In this document: in pieces, positions 1 to 11,995 of the stretch
Layout of the letters: every line of letters starts with the position of its first letter
How positions within the stretch are numbered: position 1 is the stretch's first letter
From: Dysidea avara
Taxonomy: Eukaryota > Porifera > Demospongiae > Dictyoceratida > Dysideidae
NCBI RefSeq assembly: GCF_963678975.1
Contig: NC_089276.1
Coordinates: 32,797,716 to 32,861,715 of the forward strand
Reading direction: 5' to 3'
DNA: 64,000 nt
Position numbers and translations under genes: made by a program
The notes under the pieces: generated by a model
The model's database searches: none
What the model was told of the DNA's origin: nothing
The model's input: the letters and a program-made list of their open reading frames with translations, nothing else

Positions 1-152
1 CCTGCTATATTACATGTCATCTCCAACTCTACGTAACTTGTACTTGAGTGGAGACACACCTTCTTCAATATTTTGCACGTCATACACTTCCAACTACAAC
101 ATATGTACTGTGTATGCACCTTATACATAGAGCACTTATAATTTTAACAAAC

Positions 153-2016
153 CTTTTTGCTGTCCAATGTTCCAGACAGTGCTTGGCCAGCCTTCTTTAC
201 TCCTGTGGCTTCATCTAATAGATTATCCTGCAAAAGAAGAGAGGGATTTAAACCAGCCAATCAAAATCTTATCCTTTACATACTACTTGCTCCAGTAAAG
301 TGTCATTGGCCTCCACCACAGCTTCAAACAAATCTCCATGATCATGTGATTTACTTGATGATCCTAATTGGATCCCACCAGATGGCCAGGGACCAGTAAT
401 GTGATGGTATTTAGTAATTCTGGCAATACTAGAAAATTAAATGACAAGAAACAACACAGTACTGTATATCAATAGCAATACTATACAGGCTATCCAGTAT
501 CCAACTGATGTAACCCCCCCCCCCCCAACAAAAGAAAGGGATAAAAATTCATTTGTCATACTCAGAGGTTTACAATAGGGCTCAAACAGCTATTTTCTGT
601 CTGGATATCTTGAACAAAATATTTCCAGATATCCTATGAATAGTGACATCATGAACACGGCCGCTTTATTCATAATTCGATTAGAACAAACATTACAGTC
701 GTGATATTATGACAACTGGGCTTTTAGTAATGAATAGGGTGAAATGATTAATTTAACTGCATTGCTATCCTGATAGCTTCAAATTACTATCCGGATGTCC
801 GGATAACAGATATCTCTAGTTTGCAAGTCTCCTTTATACCCAGTACTACTATAAGTGCTAGAGAGCACTCAATCACCTTTTAGTAATCCGCTGTCCCATC
901 TTGGCAGTAAACTCAGTGAAGGATGGATAGCTAGAGTAATATTCATAGTCTTCATCAGCTGCTGGCAAAGAGTGACATTCCCTAGTTGCCTTCACCACCA
1001 TTGACAACAGTTGCTGTAAAGGAACACTTCCAGTACTTATGGGAAGACAACCAGAGGGAGTTTACCAACATTCAATTAACACATGCAATTCAATTAAAAT
1101 ATTGATGTGTGTACAGTGGCTTTATTAGCTGGGTTTCTATACAAAGGGGAATTCAAACTTCGAGACAATACATGTGTTAGGGGGTTTAACAAAATGGGAC
1201 TGGAGCGGAGACTTTCCAGAGTAGAGGCACAGCCTTCATTGGACCATAGATAAAGTAGGCACTACTTAGTTATGGCCATGAGACATGCGCTCAGCATACA
1301 AATTAGTTTGAATACTCACAGGTGAAAGATACAAGCCCATATTTCATCGAGTCTGACCCGCGCTTTCGACTGACAGTTACAAAAATGAAATTTACAACCA
1401 GCAGAAACTTTTTACCTCAGTATATTGCAGTCTAGCGACTCCATTAGTGTGTAATACAACCTCGTAGCAAAGTAGTTGAAGTGAAACTTGTACAGAAAGT
1501 GAGTTATCTGTACCAACGCAACAAGGCGAAATGGATAACATCAAAGGCTGTGACATAACATTGGGGATTTTGTACACAAATGATGACGTAGCATACTTCC
1601 ATTTCCAATCTCAGTAAGCATTATTGTATCTATGATTGGACGCTTTCAACTCTTCTTTGATCTAAAACAAAAGTCTCCCCCCCGACAAGGTTGCCATAGC
1701 TATTCCAGTATTGGACATGCTAAGGTCTTGTATAACTCTACAAGCACCTCTGACTCTAGAAACTCAGTTTATTATGAACACTTTATTATGAATAATTTGT
1801 GTTCTGCAAATAGGGGTAGGTACTAACATTGACATGTGCATTAAACATCCACGTGACAAATTAGCTAAATCCACATATAATAAACGCCATGCTCAGACTA
1901 ACTTTGGAGTAATCCTGAAACGTATCAAAACCAGGCAGAAACTCTTCTTCTTCTTCATTATCACTTTCTTCGCTTCCATCTTCGTCACTACTGGCCTTCT
2001 TGCTTTCGTCAGCCAT
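153..2016 (-). CDS. EXOSC10: EXOSC10/Rrp6 exosome 3'-5' exoribonuclease, N-terminal exons 1-4 (partial, continues beyond the left edge)
   Basis: Four minus-strand exons join in consistent phase: 2016-1903 (38 codons from ATG, donor GTTAGT), 1013-877 (after tttacag; phase 2 end), 419-284 (after gccag; donor GTATGT) and 227-153 (after tttgcag; donor GTTTGT). Exon 1 is acidic and ends FLPGFDTFQDYSK. Exon 2 reads QLLSMVVKATRECHSLPAAD then DEDYEYYSSYPSFTEF. Exon 3 ends DLFEAVVEANDTLLEQV and exon 4 begins DNLLDEATGVKK. These match, in order, the PMC2NT domain of EXOSC10 (LPGF..D.F; SLP..DEYDFYRSFPGFQAF; D.FD.LVDANDVILERV..LLDEASGV). That domain binds the C1D/Rrp47 cofactor; the DEDD nuclease and HRDC domains must lie off the window. 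The product trims rRNA and snoRNA 3' ends in the nucleus. No frame break is seen, and the gene looks functional as far as visible. Bases 1-152 would be intron. Splice sites are inferred by eye. Confidence 0.85.
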
Positions 2017-2639
2017 TTAAGCGTTGTGGACTACTTCACTCACGTTTGCACGAGTCTTGGTGAGTCTAATTAATGAGCACCCCAAAACTATAAAATTAAA
2101 ATTATAGGCGCTTAAACATTGAGACTGAGAAGTGGCTGTTTTGCGAGCTGTTTTGAGACCATTTTAACTACATGTAGAAATTAAGATTGTATCCATCGCA
2201 AAATGTTAGCATACTGAAGAAACCGGTGTTTCTATTACTCTACGACATTCATGATCATCGTCATGCATCGTCGAGTGCATCGTCAAAGAACAGAAGAAGC
2301 CGTGCAACCATAGATATCTATGGTGCAACACAACGGCTTCTCCGAGGGCTTCTCACATTTTCGCGCAAGTGATGTTCTCTGACAACTGTCTGACCATAGA
2401 TTATTACTAAACAAAGCTAGACGTGACCTCATAAAGCGTCTCTGATGGTCTCTCGATGTATCTAAACAGAAGCATTCAATGAAGAGAATGGAACGCACAA
2501 TACCGTAAGTACATTGTCCTTGTAATAAGCCTGCATGGATCAAGCGGTGTTGCCAGATGATTGCTCCAAATGTTCATGTGAAAAAATAAATTTGTTCATA
2601 AAAGTTCATAATCCAGTGGTCACCCTCCAAAAACAGTAT
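2017..2639. other. Upstream region of EXOSC10, no gene seen
   Basis: It should hold the EXOSC10 promoter and 5' UTR. A short palindrome (ATAGATATCTAT) lies near 2310-2321. No coding exon is recognisable on either strand. Confidence 0.35.
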
Positions 2640-2976
2640 GTACCAAGCCTGGCCCACACATTGTGGATCTCTGGGTATGTACGTGTTGAGCTGGATCCTC
2701 AAAAAAATTAATAACTCATGGAAGCAATTGCACACAATCTTGAAATTTGGTTCATTTGTAGTACTACTTGATCCGCTAAATATATTTCTAAATTTCTTTT
2801 CGTTCAAATGTCTGACGTAATATTTATGGCCAATCAAAATTTTCACCATACATTCCTACGGTGAAGCCATTAAAGTGTAGTGTCCATTACAGCCCTTTCC
2901 CGAACTTATAATGGTGCTAAACCATACGTGTCTGTTGTTGACACCTTTGCTGTTACCACTAATCATCTGGTTGCAG
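2640..2976 (-). repeat. Dispersed about 300-bp repeat, copy 1 (inverted)
   Basis: The reverse complement of this stretch resembles the plus-strand sequence at about 8560-8830, 11700-11995 and 20690-20985, with a further partial copy near 12660-12830. Shared landmarks are the phrases 'cagccaaccagat', 'gagccaaatttcaaga' and 'agttattaaatgttttt'. No ORF is conserved among the copies, so it is a non-coding interspersed repeat of unknown class. Confidence 0.6.
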
Positions 2977-2977
2977 G

Positions 2978-5900
2978 TCCTTATTCAGTACCACGGAACT
3001 GTACAGCCATCTCTAGGCTGGCTTGAGCTCCATTAGGGCCCCAGACCACTTGTACAGATCACCACTGTGTTTGGGATAAGCAGCCAGCAAAAGAAGACCA
3101 CTCAAGTCCAATAATGAAATTTGGTAGTTCATTCATGGAGCTTTGTGTTCTTGGTGAAAAATTTAATCTGCTGTCAATATATTTTGCACAATTTTCTACT
3201 GACTGACTAACTGCCTGCCTGCCTGCCTGATGCCTTCAGACAAGCATACGTAACTCAATAATGAATAAGGCTATATGCATGATTTTTTTCACTGTTAGAT
3301 GTTGCTTCAGTCCTACAGGTTCCTTTGGAATACTGCAGTACTTACAATGTATGCATCATGGACTTACCTGTGTCCTTTATGTTCTTGCTGACAGTACAAG
3401 GTGTTGATTTGTGGCTGTGCATGATGGCTACTCTAATGGAAATCGTCCATAGTTTCTGGATTGACTGCAGAGGCACTTTGCGTATTGTCCTTTGCTTGTA
3501 TATCACTTTGTAACAGGCTCAACATACAGGTAACTGAAAATGTAGTGTAATGACAATTTCACTTTTCAGTAATGGGCACATGTTCAGTAAGATGAAGTCA
3601 GGTGCTATTCTTTCTTTTGATGTGGCATGTACTGGTTCACCAGTCATAAGTATCAATTATGCAAAAAAGAGAACAAACAAGTACAGTAGAATATTAAGTA
3701 TCAGGCATAGAAAGTAATATACCAGCAGATATACTAATGGACAATTAGTTTCTAACTCAGACATGGGTATAGGGATTAAATGTCCACTAGTATATCCGCA
3801 AGTGTAGGTGACCTCCCTTGTTTCATAACTTTTTATTTCTATGATCCCTAATTGCATGCTAATTCCAAACTATTTGTATTATTGATAATTATACGGTCCA
3901 ACATTTGTAAGTTCAGTATCTTGTAACAACTTCAAATGTATCTTAACTAGTTGAATTAATTTTGTTCTGGTGTTGGTGTTTCTGTATTCAGTGTAAAGTT
4001 TAATAATGACGATTTCATAATAGCTGATTACCAAATTTAGGCAGTGAGACATGAAATCCGTGAAAGTTACGCTCATCAACCCCTCCCCCCCCATACAGTA
4101 AACATTTTCGTATTATCCATGTATATACAATTCTTGTTAGTTTTCAATGTCACTGCACAGTGAACAACGTTACAAATCATCCATGCCCAGCTTGTGCATT
4201 CATTTAACAGTGTTTATGAACAAAGCTTTATTACCTTTTGCTGTTGTCTGCTATAACACAACCAATTAATAGTGCCTGAAATGTAGGTTTAGTGCATCCC
4301 TGGATCACATCTGGGGCTTACTATCCAAGTCAATGGGCCACCCACTGACTCCCCCAGTTTCAGTCTTGTCACATTGTTTGTAATAAAGACCAAGCTAAAT
4401 GCAAGGGGACACAAAGTGTATTATGTGCTTACAGGCATTAACTGTTATCTGAATTGTTTTATAGGGATGATGGGCAAGAATAATAGTTATCTCTCTTAGC
4501 TGAAGTTCCCACTCTTACTGTATGTTAAATGCTTTCAATAAGTTGGTTACTACAAAGTTAAAAATATATACGTATCGTATATATTTAGTGAAATTTTCTG
4601 GTGACTGACTATGATACCTTCATGCAAGCACTAGTTGATAACAGCTAAGGCTATGGGTTTGTTTTTGCACTGTTAGATGTCACTTTAGCCACCCTACAAT
4701 CAACCCAGTCACTATGAAAAATATGGACATACCTTACTATACATGATATTCAGTACAGGGAAGCCAAATATGTGCTACTGCAAAAATGGGCACCTTTTAC
4801 TGTTTGCAAAAAGAAATAGGACACAAAAGAGGAAAACTCCATGATGTATGTATTGTATGTACTGTAGTATTCTAATAGGCATCTGTCATGATCTGTGTGC
4901 TTCTTGTACTATTCTTTGTTTGTAATGCCGTGTAGTGGGACTGAACATAGCTGAAAACAAAGCATAATGGCCACTTAACTCTTCAGTAGATGATAGTTGG
5001 GACGTGTGTTTAGATGCTAAATTAACTTTATGCTATGTCTAGTGCCATTCCTTCTTTTGATACGGTATGTGCTAGTTCACCAGTCGTAATTATGTTTAAA
5101 AAGGGAATTTTAATTTGATTAGGGTTCATAAAAGTAGTAAAACAAGGTACAAGGGAGGTCACCTATTCCTACACATATAGTAGTGAGCGCTTATTCCCTA
5201 CTTCAGTACTATGAATGAATTAGGGATGTGATGTCCACTAGTATATCTACAGATGTATAGGAGACCTCCCTTGTTCCTTGTTCCTTGTTTTACTATTTTT
5301 TATTTTTATGATTGAGATTATTACTTGCTAGTACTACAGTAGTGTATGTAAAATCCGTATTTTTTTAACCGAAGTAGGAACCCAAGTGATATAGGAGTGA
5401 AATGAATGACGATAACATAGCTATGTGGTAAAATTACCAAATTTTCCTGTGTTTATCTCTAGTTTTATCACTTGGTTCTCTACATCAGTTTTAAATAATA
5501 ATTTTTAAAATGCACTGTTAACTTTTTGTTATAGCTCTGGTGTACACATGTTACTATTCCATTACTGTAGATTATCGTACATGACTGTTGTATTAGGGTG
5601 ACTGCTTTATTAGAGTGTCTTGATCTCACTGGTGACTTAATTGAGCCTCTGTTATAAGTTTGCTGAGAGTTATTGACATGCCTTGTTTTCTGCATATACC
5701 GTATATGTAGCTGGTAATTTTCAAAGTGTTTTAATTTTTAGATATTTCAAAGAGGCCCTTCTATTCGAAAATAAATTCCCACATCCGGTTGTTCTTCAAA
5801 AATAAATTCCCACAAGTGAAAGCAACGGTCCAATTTTCGGCGATTCGCTTGTGTATTCCTCGAGTTTTAGCTCAGTATTGCTGATGATAATGGGTAAACT

Positions 5901-8091
5901 GTATCATTACTGTGCCAATAACCAGAAAACACGTGATCCAGAATGGGAATTGATGCCGTCTGCTCTAGAATCTATGGTAGATAGCTAGCTAGATACCATC
6001 GAGCACGATCGAGCCAGTATAAATTTGCTCCACTGAAGACTCCCCCAATCTTCTCTCCAGTACACAGGGATGGGGTTATTCTTTCAGTAAGCCAGTTTTG
6101 GCAAACATTCACGTATCTTCATAATTGTGACATGAATTTACATTTATTTGAAATACACCCCGACTTCAAAATATGCACTGTTCAAAATTAAAATCCTTGA
6201 AATTCAGATTAATCTTCTTGTTTGAAATTTTCTGTTTCGAAAATAACCTGCTATACGTAATAAGACATTTAAGTGGTGTGGTCTGTACACATTGAGCCAT
6301 TTAGTCTCTCTTAGCTTATAACTGTGGACTGGCAAGCAGAGCAAAAAATGGGTTTTGGCACAATTTTTGTGACTCAATATTGGTGCTTCTGTACAGGTTT
6401 TCTTAGATTGAACAATCAATAGAAGCATTAAGACTCTTCCATAAAAGCTAGAGAATGTTGATATAGTGGTTTTTAGTGGTAACATTTTGGTGGGTGTCTT
6501 TTTGTTTTGAGGGGGACCCAATACGTCTTTACTGTATGATTAATACTTTATGTCTTGAACACTTCATTGTATGCTGTAATTGCTTGCTTTTGTGTTATAG
6601 TTCTGAATGCATGTGTTTGTATTGCAATTTGATGTTTATTTGAATGACTAAAACATACTATGTTTATACAGGGTAAAGACAAAATTTACAAACAATTTGA
6701 TGACTTGCTACTGTATCACTGTCATCTTCCTACTAACAAACATTATTATTGGTGGTTTAGTGTATAACTCGTACTATAGTCCAGACAACCAGCAACCGGT
6801 AGCTAACAAGGACTACACATTTAATAACAGACATTATGTTAGAGAAGTTGTAACTGAACATACTCCCAAGAAGGCACTGCAAGAGGCTGATACCTATGAT
6901 GACAGTAAACTGCAAGAGATGGTTGGAAATAGAGTAACAGATAACTTTAGTAGCAATAGTAACATTGAAGGTAAAAGTTTAACTCCTAACAAAGATGTGT
7001 TGTCTCATAAAGCATCATACGGTTATGTTTTACCTTATCGACTATATGAACAACAGACAGCAGCTGCCAGGAACCTGTGGGGGCTACAGTATTGGGCTAA
7101 TACTGCTGGAATGAAGGTTGTAGAACCATTTTTTATAAATTATGGGATGTCATTTGAACCAATGGTTGCTGGACTGTCACATCCAGCAAGATTTGGTGAC
7201 CTCTATGACAGGGATTTCTGGAATGAGCAATCATCAAAGAGAAAAAGTTCAGAGCTAGTGTCTTGGGAAGACTTCATAACACATGCTTCCAGAGAGACTA
7301 TTCTTGTAGTTGTTACAACACCAAAATCAAACCGACGTAATTCGGTTAAAGATACTGTAGTCAATGTTATCGATAATCCTAGTAGTAATACTAACTCACA
7401 AGAATGTGTTGGAATTGAATTTCCAGATGAAGCAATGTCATATTTTAAAAAGGAAGGATTTAAGTTTGTTCGTAAAGTGTGTATCATATTTGCTAATTCA
7501 TCTCCAATGGCTGTGACCACATTTACACAACACATACTTGGCTCCTACCTTCCCAATAGTGTTACAGTTATATTTTCTCATTGGAAGGGCATACGGAGTG
7601 GGAGAGTGAATTTAAAAGATGTTAAACTAACCAATGACAACACGGTTGCTGTAGGGCTACTGCCCAGCAGAAGGACAGTTGAAGAGAGTGAACAATATTT
7701 GCAAAAATTGAAGCTTGATAGTAGAGTCAAATATGATGGTGGGAAATACTTTGGTGTGATGGTTCGAGTTGAAAAAGTATTCACACATTTTATTGACTAC
7801 AAAGAATATAGTTCAGAAAAGTTCTGGAATTACTTGACGGACTGTGCATCTACCTTGACAAGTTTAAAACAGTTTCAGGTTCATAATAACTGGGGAAGAA
7901 TGTTTGCTAGTGATATGGGAAAATTTGGAAGTCTGACAATCCAAAGAATGTCTTCAGGTGCACAAGGAAAAAATATTGCAAAGACCTACAAGACTTTCTT
8001 CACTACAGTATTTGGTGAGGACAGTTGGACTATTGAGGAGTTCGAGGGTAGTTTTAACAAATACCTCAACATCAGTGACCCAGTCCATATT
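2978..8091 (+). repeat. Block A, left arm of a giant inverted duplication
   Basis: Sequence from about 2978 to 8091 reappears in reverse complement at 13436-19971. Landmarks pair across the arms: 3000-3110 with 19835-19975, 3889-3990 with 18880-18960, 5480-5700 with 15730-15955, and the gene at 6700 with the gene at 14830. Identity is high (about 97 percent at protein level), with scattered small indels and one 1.35-kb insertion in the right arm. The arm also contains two diverged internal copies of an interspersed repeat (about 3170-3660 and 4560-5100). Confidence 0.9.
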
Positions 8092-8265
8092 GCTCAAATA
8101 CAACGCACCATTGCTGCCAAATCTGACTGTCTAGTGTTAGTTGGTGGTGGATCAACATTTCAACAAGTCGCTATATCATTTTACAAGAATTTTCACCCTA
8201 ATGCTAAAGAACACTGTATTATTAAACATTGCTATTATGGGGAAAATTTTAATTTGAAAGGCTAA
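6700..8265 (+). CDS. Type II single-pass membrane protein, possible Golgi glycosyltransferase-like; intact copy
   Basis: A single 521-residue reading frame starts at ATG 6700. A hydrophobic segment at residues 5-22 (ITVIFLLTNIIIGGLVY) with no cleavable signal predicts a type II membrane protein whose bulk lies in the lumen or outside. Strong local motifs are LPYRLYEQQTAAARNLWGLQ, RFGDLYDRDFWNEQ and, near the C-terminus, CLVLVGGGSTFQQV. The layout (short tail, TM, stem, about 430-residue domain, Gly-rich C-terminal motif) recalls fucosyltransferase-type Golgi enzymes, but I cannot name the family. The sequence at 6664-6671 (tttatacag) is a plausible acceptor, and the frame stays open upstream of the ATG, so the true start may be in an upstream exon adding a basic cytoplasmic tail. 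A truncated paralogue lies at 13304-14830. Confidence 0.75.
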   Translation: MTCYCITVIFLLTNIIIGGLVYNSYYSPDNQQPVANKDYTFNNRHYVREVVTEHTPKKALQEADTYDDSKLQEMVGNRVTDNFSSNSNIEGKSLTPNKDVLSHKASYGYVLPYRLYEQQTAAARNLWGLQYWANTAGMKVVEPFFINYGMSFEPMVAGLSHPARFGDLYDRDFWNEQSSKRKSSELVSWEDFITHASRETILVVVTTPKSNRRNSVKDTVVNVIDNPSSNTNSQECVGIEFPDEAMSYFKKEGFKFVRKVCIIFANSSPMAVTTFTQHILGSYLPNSVTVIFSHWKGIRSGRVNLKDVKLTNDNTVAVGLLPSRRTVEESEQYLQKLKLDSRVKYDGGKYFGVMVRVEKVFTHFIDYKEYSSEKFWNYLTDCASTLTSLKQFQVHNNWGRMFASDMGKFGSLTIQRMSSGAQGKNIAKTYKTFFTTVFGEDSWTIEEFEGSFNKYLNISDPVHIAQIQRTIAAKSDCLVLVGGGSTFQQVAISFYKNFHPNAKEHCIIKHCYYGENFNLKG

Positions 8266-9458
8266 ACCATTTGTGAACATCTGACCATCAATTTTATTAT
8301 CTAATTCATATACCACATGAACTATTGCATGCAATAAATGTTATGTGTACACTGGTAGAAGGTACAGGTGTAAATGTATAGGTAATGAAATAAAGCAAAG
8401 AAAAGGACTTAGCTCTTCAGTGAATCAACGGGTGCATCGTAGTCTGTATGCATAGGATTATTAAAGGCTTATGAAGTTAGAAGTAAAACTGCTATAGTGC
8501 ATGCACGTTACGCTAAGTCCTGGGAAAACAGCTATAAATAAAAAATAGTTTCTCAAGAGGATAACGTTTCAGCCAACCAGATAAGTTTTGGCAGTAAAGA
8601 TGCCAAGAGAGATGTGTGGTTTAGCTCCACTACAAGTTTAGGAAATGGTCAAACCAATATTAGACTATGCATGTTTATGGTATCCTATGGGAAATGTATG
8701 ATGAAAAATTGGTCATAAATATTGTGTTTGATATTTGAATGAATTTTTAGTGGGTCAAGCAGTATACAAATGAGCCAAATTTCAAGAGCTAGTGTAATGA
8801 GTTATTAAATGTTTTTGCGGTCTCCTCAGCTCAACATTAACATGCATATGTATAACATAAACCTTCTTAAAGGGTTCATTAATGACTTTTCAAAAAGACC
8901 ACTATATGAGCTGGCCACTTTCTAAACCTCAGCTTGTTACCTATCACACTGAAAATTCTGCCATTAAACTCTATAAAAGAAAATCTTGTACTTCTTGTTA
9001 AGTCATCCCATAAACAACTAGCTACATAATATCTAGTCCCTTGGCAGTGTCAGCATAATAGTTTCATAATTTTTTGGTTGAAAGTTGTTATACCAGTTTC
9101 AACCTCAGAATACATTATTTTCAAAAAATATCAGTTCCTGGTGGAGCATGCCCCCAGACCCCTTAGATTCAAGTATGAGTGCAACAGAAAATTTGGAAAC
9201 CAATCAGTAATGGCTACCACACATGTACATAATTTCTTGGGATTGGTGCATGTTTCCAGCCTTGACAGCAACAAAGTGTTTCAGGTATTGGAATCAGATA
9301 TGCAAAGTGGTGGGACCTTCACTTTGTGTAGGTGTATTGTGGGTTTCAGTTGTTGAGTATTGAAGTTGCTACACATGTTGTATCATTCATCGGCTCCTAT
9401 GTCTCCTGTCTACTGAGCAGCATGAAATGCCTCCGCCTTACATTTTACAATAAAAGCA
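8258..9458 (+). repeat. Block B, copy 1 (direct duplicate of 20400-21916)
   Basis: It begins at the stop codon of the membrane-protein gene (ggctaaaccattt) and runs through the 3' flank to the shared phrase cattttacaataaaagca. The second copy has the same orientation although block A is inverted there. This copy lacks the 234-bp insertion present at 21461-21694, and its 9331-9410 segment is inverted relative to copy 2. No coding sequence is seen. Confidence 0.85.
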
Positions 9459-10370
9459 CTAATGTTGATATAAGTCTAAAGATATCACAACAGGAGTATA
9501 TAACAACTAACTGCAGTGCCTGGCTTTTATTATGAAAGACTTGTGAGTACTTTGATGTATATGAACATATCTTGTATAAACACAATTATCATCAATGGCA
9601 GATCTAAGTGGGTTTCTGTGGTTTTTACAGAAATCTCTAGACAGTGGCAGTCTGACTACGTAGCTCTATTATTGTTGTAGATATATATTGACAATTTGTC
9701 ATAGTCAGACCTGGTCATGGATCATAGCAAACAACTAGCTATACATACCATTGTATTTCAGTACTGCAAGCATGCATGCAATTTCATATAGTTGACTTAC
9801 ATTATAATCAGTAACACTGTACTTTCACCTCCTATTGTACTAAAAACGATTGAGACACTCTAATAGAGCAGTCAAGTAACTACTCTAATAGAGCATTCAA
9901 AGCTATAGCTTAGTCACAACTTGTTATACAGTTACAGTTTAAATCATTAATTACTAACACCTTATAGCCAACTAAAAATAGATTTTAGAGCTTCTAAATT
10001 CTCAGAATTGTCCTCAGATGCCTTATTATTTAACTAACAATTTTTAGAAACTACTTTCTAAAAATCTGGCATTTAATTTTGTTTGCTAGCTTTGCACATT
10101 TAATGTTTGATTGATTCTACATTTGAGTCAGGGCTTTTGATTGCCTATGGTTGTACTTTCAAAGAACCGACAATCAGAGAATGAGATTATATAGCTATAT
10201 AGGGCTAATCGCTTGAAGTATTTCAAAATAATACATCAAGGTGCTATTGAGAGTATTACATTGTAACACATTCATTTATTGGATTAATTTTCAAAAAAAT
10301 GGATAAACAGTATTATACAATACTACACAAAATTAAATGACTCACAGACATACAAATCATATACTATCAT
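9459..10370. other. Non-coding spacer with tandem copies of the CTCTAATAGAG motif
   Basis: No gene is seen. Two copies of the dispersed motif ACTCTAATAGAGCAGTCA and a variant lie at about 9855-9900. Further copies are at about 10551-10594, inside the neighbouring MITE. Confidence 0.5.
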
Positions 10371-10429
10371 TGCAATGCTATATAGAATTGAATAGATCCA
10401 GAGTCCATATGTGCTTTAAAAGTCTGGAT

Positions 10430-10794
10430 CAGGGCCGCCCACAGGGGGGGGGGGGGGGGCAACTGGGGCATTTTGCCCCGGGCCCCAGCCTGAAAGGGGC
10501 CCCAGGAGGCTCCATGAAGGGCCCCCTGAATACCTATTTAAAAGATCGATATACTCTAATAGAGCAGTCAGATCTAAATACTCTAATAGAGCAGTCACAG
10601 TATTCTTCAGAGGAGCAGTTTAGCAAGCTTATAGATAAGGAGATATGGTTGGTGATGGGTAGTTATTGTCATTGCCAGCAGGTTGTGACCTTTTTTTTTT
10701 TTTTTTTTTTTTTTGGTCTTCACCTTACAACTTGGGTGAAGGGCCCCACTTTAACTCTTTGCCCTGGGCCCCTTAATTTCTCTGGGCGGCCCTG
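10430..10794. mobile_element. hAT-type MITE with 8-bp target-site duplication
   Basis: It starts CAGGGCCGCCCA and ends TGGGCGGCCCTG, flanked on both sides by GTCTGGAT (10422-10429 and 10795-10802). An 8-bp duplication with CAGGG termini is the hAT signature. At 365 bp it has no transposase and includes a poly-G run, a poly-T run and two copies of the CTCTAATAGAG motif. It splits the gypsy integrase frame between AEHAIQ and QTFKAH, so it is younger than that retroelement. Confidence 0.93.
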
Positions 10795-11699
10795 GTCTGG
10801 ATGGCATGTTCAGCAAGACCATTAGTAGCTGGATGGTATGGCAATGATGGTATGTGGTGGATACCATTACTCAGCCAAAATTTCTTCATCTCAGCACTAA
10901 TGAAAATGGAAGCATTGTCTGTCACTAGAGAAGTGGAATACTATGAGTAGCAAATTAACGGGATTGGAAGTTTATCCATGGCCACTTCTGAGGTTGATGA
11001 TGATACTGGAAATACAGCTAGCCATTTGAAGTGTGCATTTATGACAAATAGGAACATTTTTGTTTTCCTGTATTATCAAGATGTAATCTGACCAGGGTTT
11101 ATCCGGCCATGACCATATATGGTTGTAGAGGAGCTGAAGGAGAAGCAGGCCTACTAGCTTGACATGGCACACAATATTTCACTTTTTGCTCAATGTCCTT
11201 ATCAATTCAGGGTGCGTGCTCTACTCTTCTTTTGAGATGTGCCTCATGTACTTCCTCCAACAGTGGCTTTCTCCCTGGGGGTGGAATAACCAATCGGCTT
11301 CCCCACAACAAACATTGATCAGTCATGGTCATGGACAATAACTCTTTTGACAAAGTAAGATTGTAGCTCAGCTGGAACACTTGTTGGCCAACCAAATTGA
11401 ATGTAGCAGTAGATCTTTGACAACAATGAGTCACTGCGTGCCCAAGTATGAATCTGGGAAACTGTAATTGGTGTAGAGTCTATTTTTTTCTAACATCAAA
11501 ACTACCTCAGCTGGAACTGGTGTGCTCTCAGGTCAGTCAGGTAGAGGTAAACGGCTTAATGCATCAGCATTACAATGAGCTTTACCCGGACAGTGCTCGA
11601 CACTATACGCGTACATAGACAATGTCAATGCCCATCTTTGAATGTGTTGTGAGACCATAGTTGAAATTGACTTGTCAGGATTAAACAATGTTTGCAAGT

Positions 11700-11995
11700 G
11701 GATTCTTTTCTGAAGAGAGTAAACATTTCAGCCAACCAGATGATTAATGGTGACAGCAAAGGAGTCAACAACAATTTGGCTCCATTACAAGTTCAGAAAA
11801 GGGTTGTAATGAACACTGTACTTTTATGGCTTCCCATGTATGGTGAAAATTTTGATTGGCTGTAAATATCATGTCAGAAATTTAAACGAAAGATTTTTAG
11901 CGGGCCAAGCAGCACTACAAATGAGCCAAATTTCAAGATCATGTGTAATTGTATCCATTAGTTATTAAATGTTTTTGAGGATCCAACTCAATGTG
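11700..11995 (+). repeat. Dispersed about 300-bp repeat inside gypsy debris
   Basis: Same family as 2640-2976 and about 8560-8830 and 20690-20985. It separates the two partial gypsy copies. No ORF is conserved. Confidence 0.55.

Noticed and set aside
1834-2073. 79-residue plus-strand ORF with a hydrophobic run
   Set aside because: It lies antisense to EXOSC10 exon 1; the hydrophobic run is the complement of the acidic Glu/Asp stretch.
5884-5990. Small ORF MGKLYHYCANNQKTRDPEW in both A arms as first exon of the membrane-protein gene
   Set aside because: No donor in the required phase joins it to the acceptor at 6671; kept only as a possibility.
10337-10825. 162-residue plus-strand ORF
   Set aside because: It spans the hAT MITE, including its poly-G and poly-T runs; it is not a gene.
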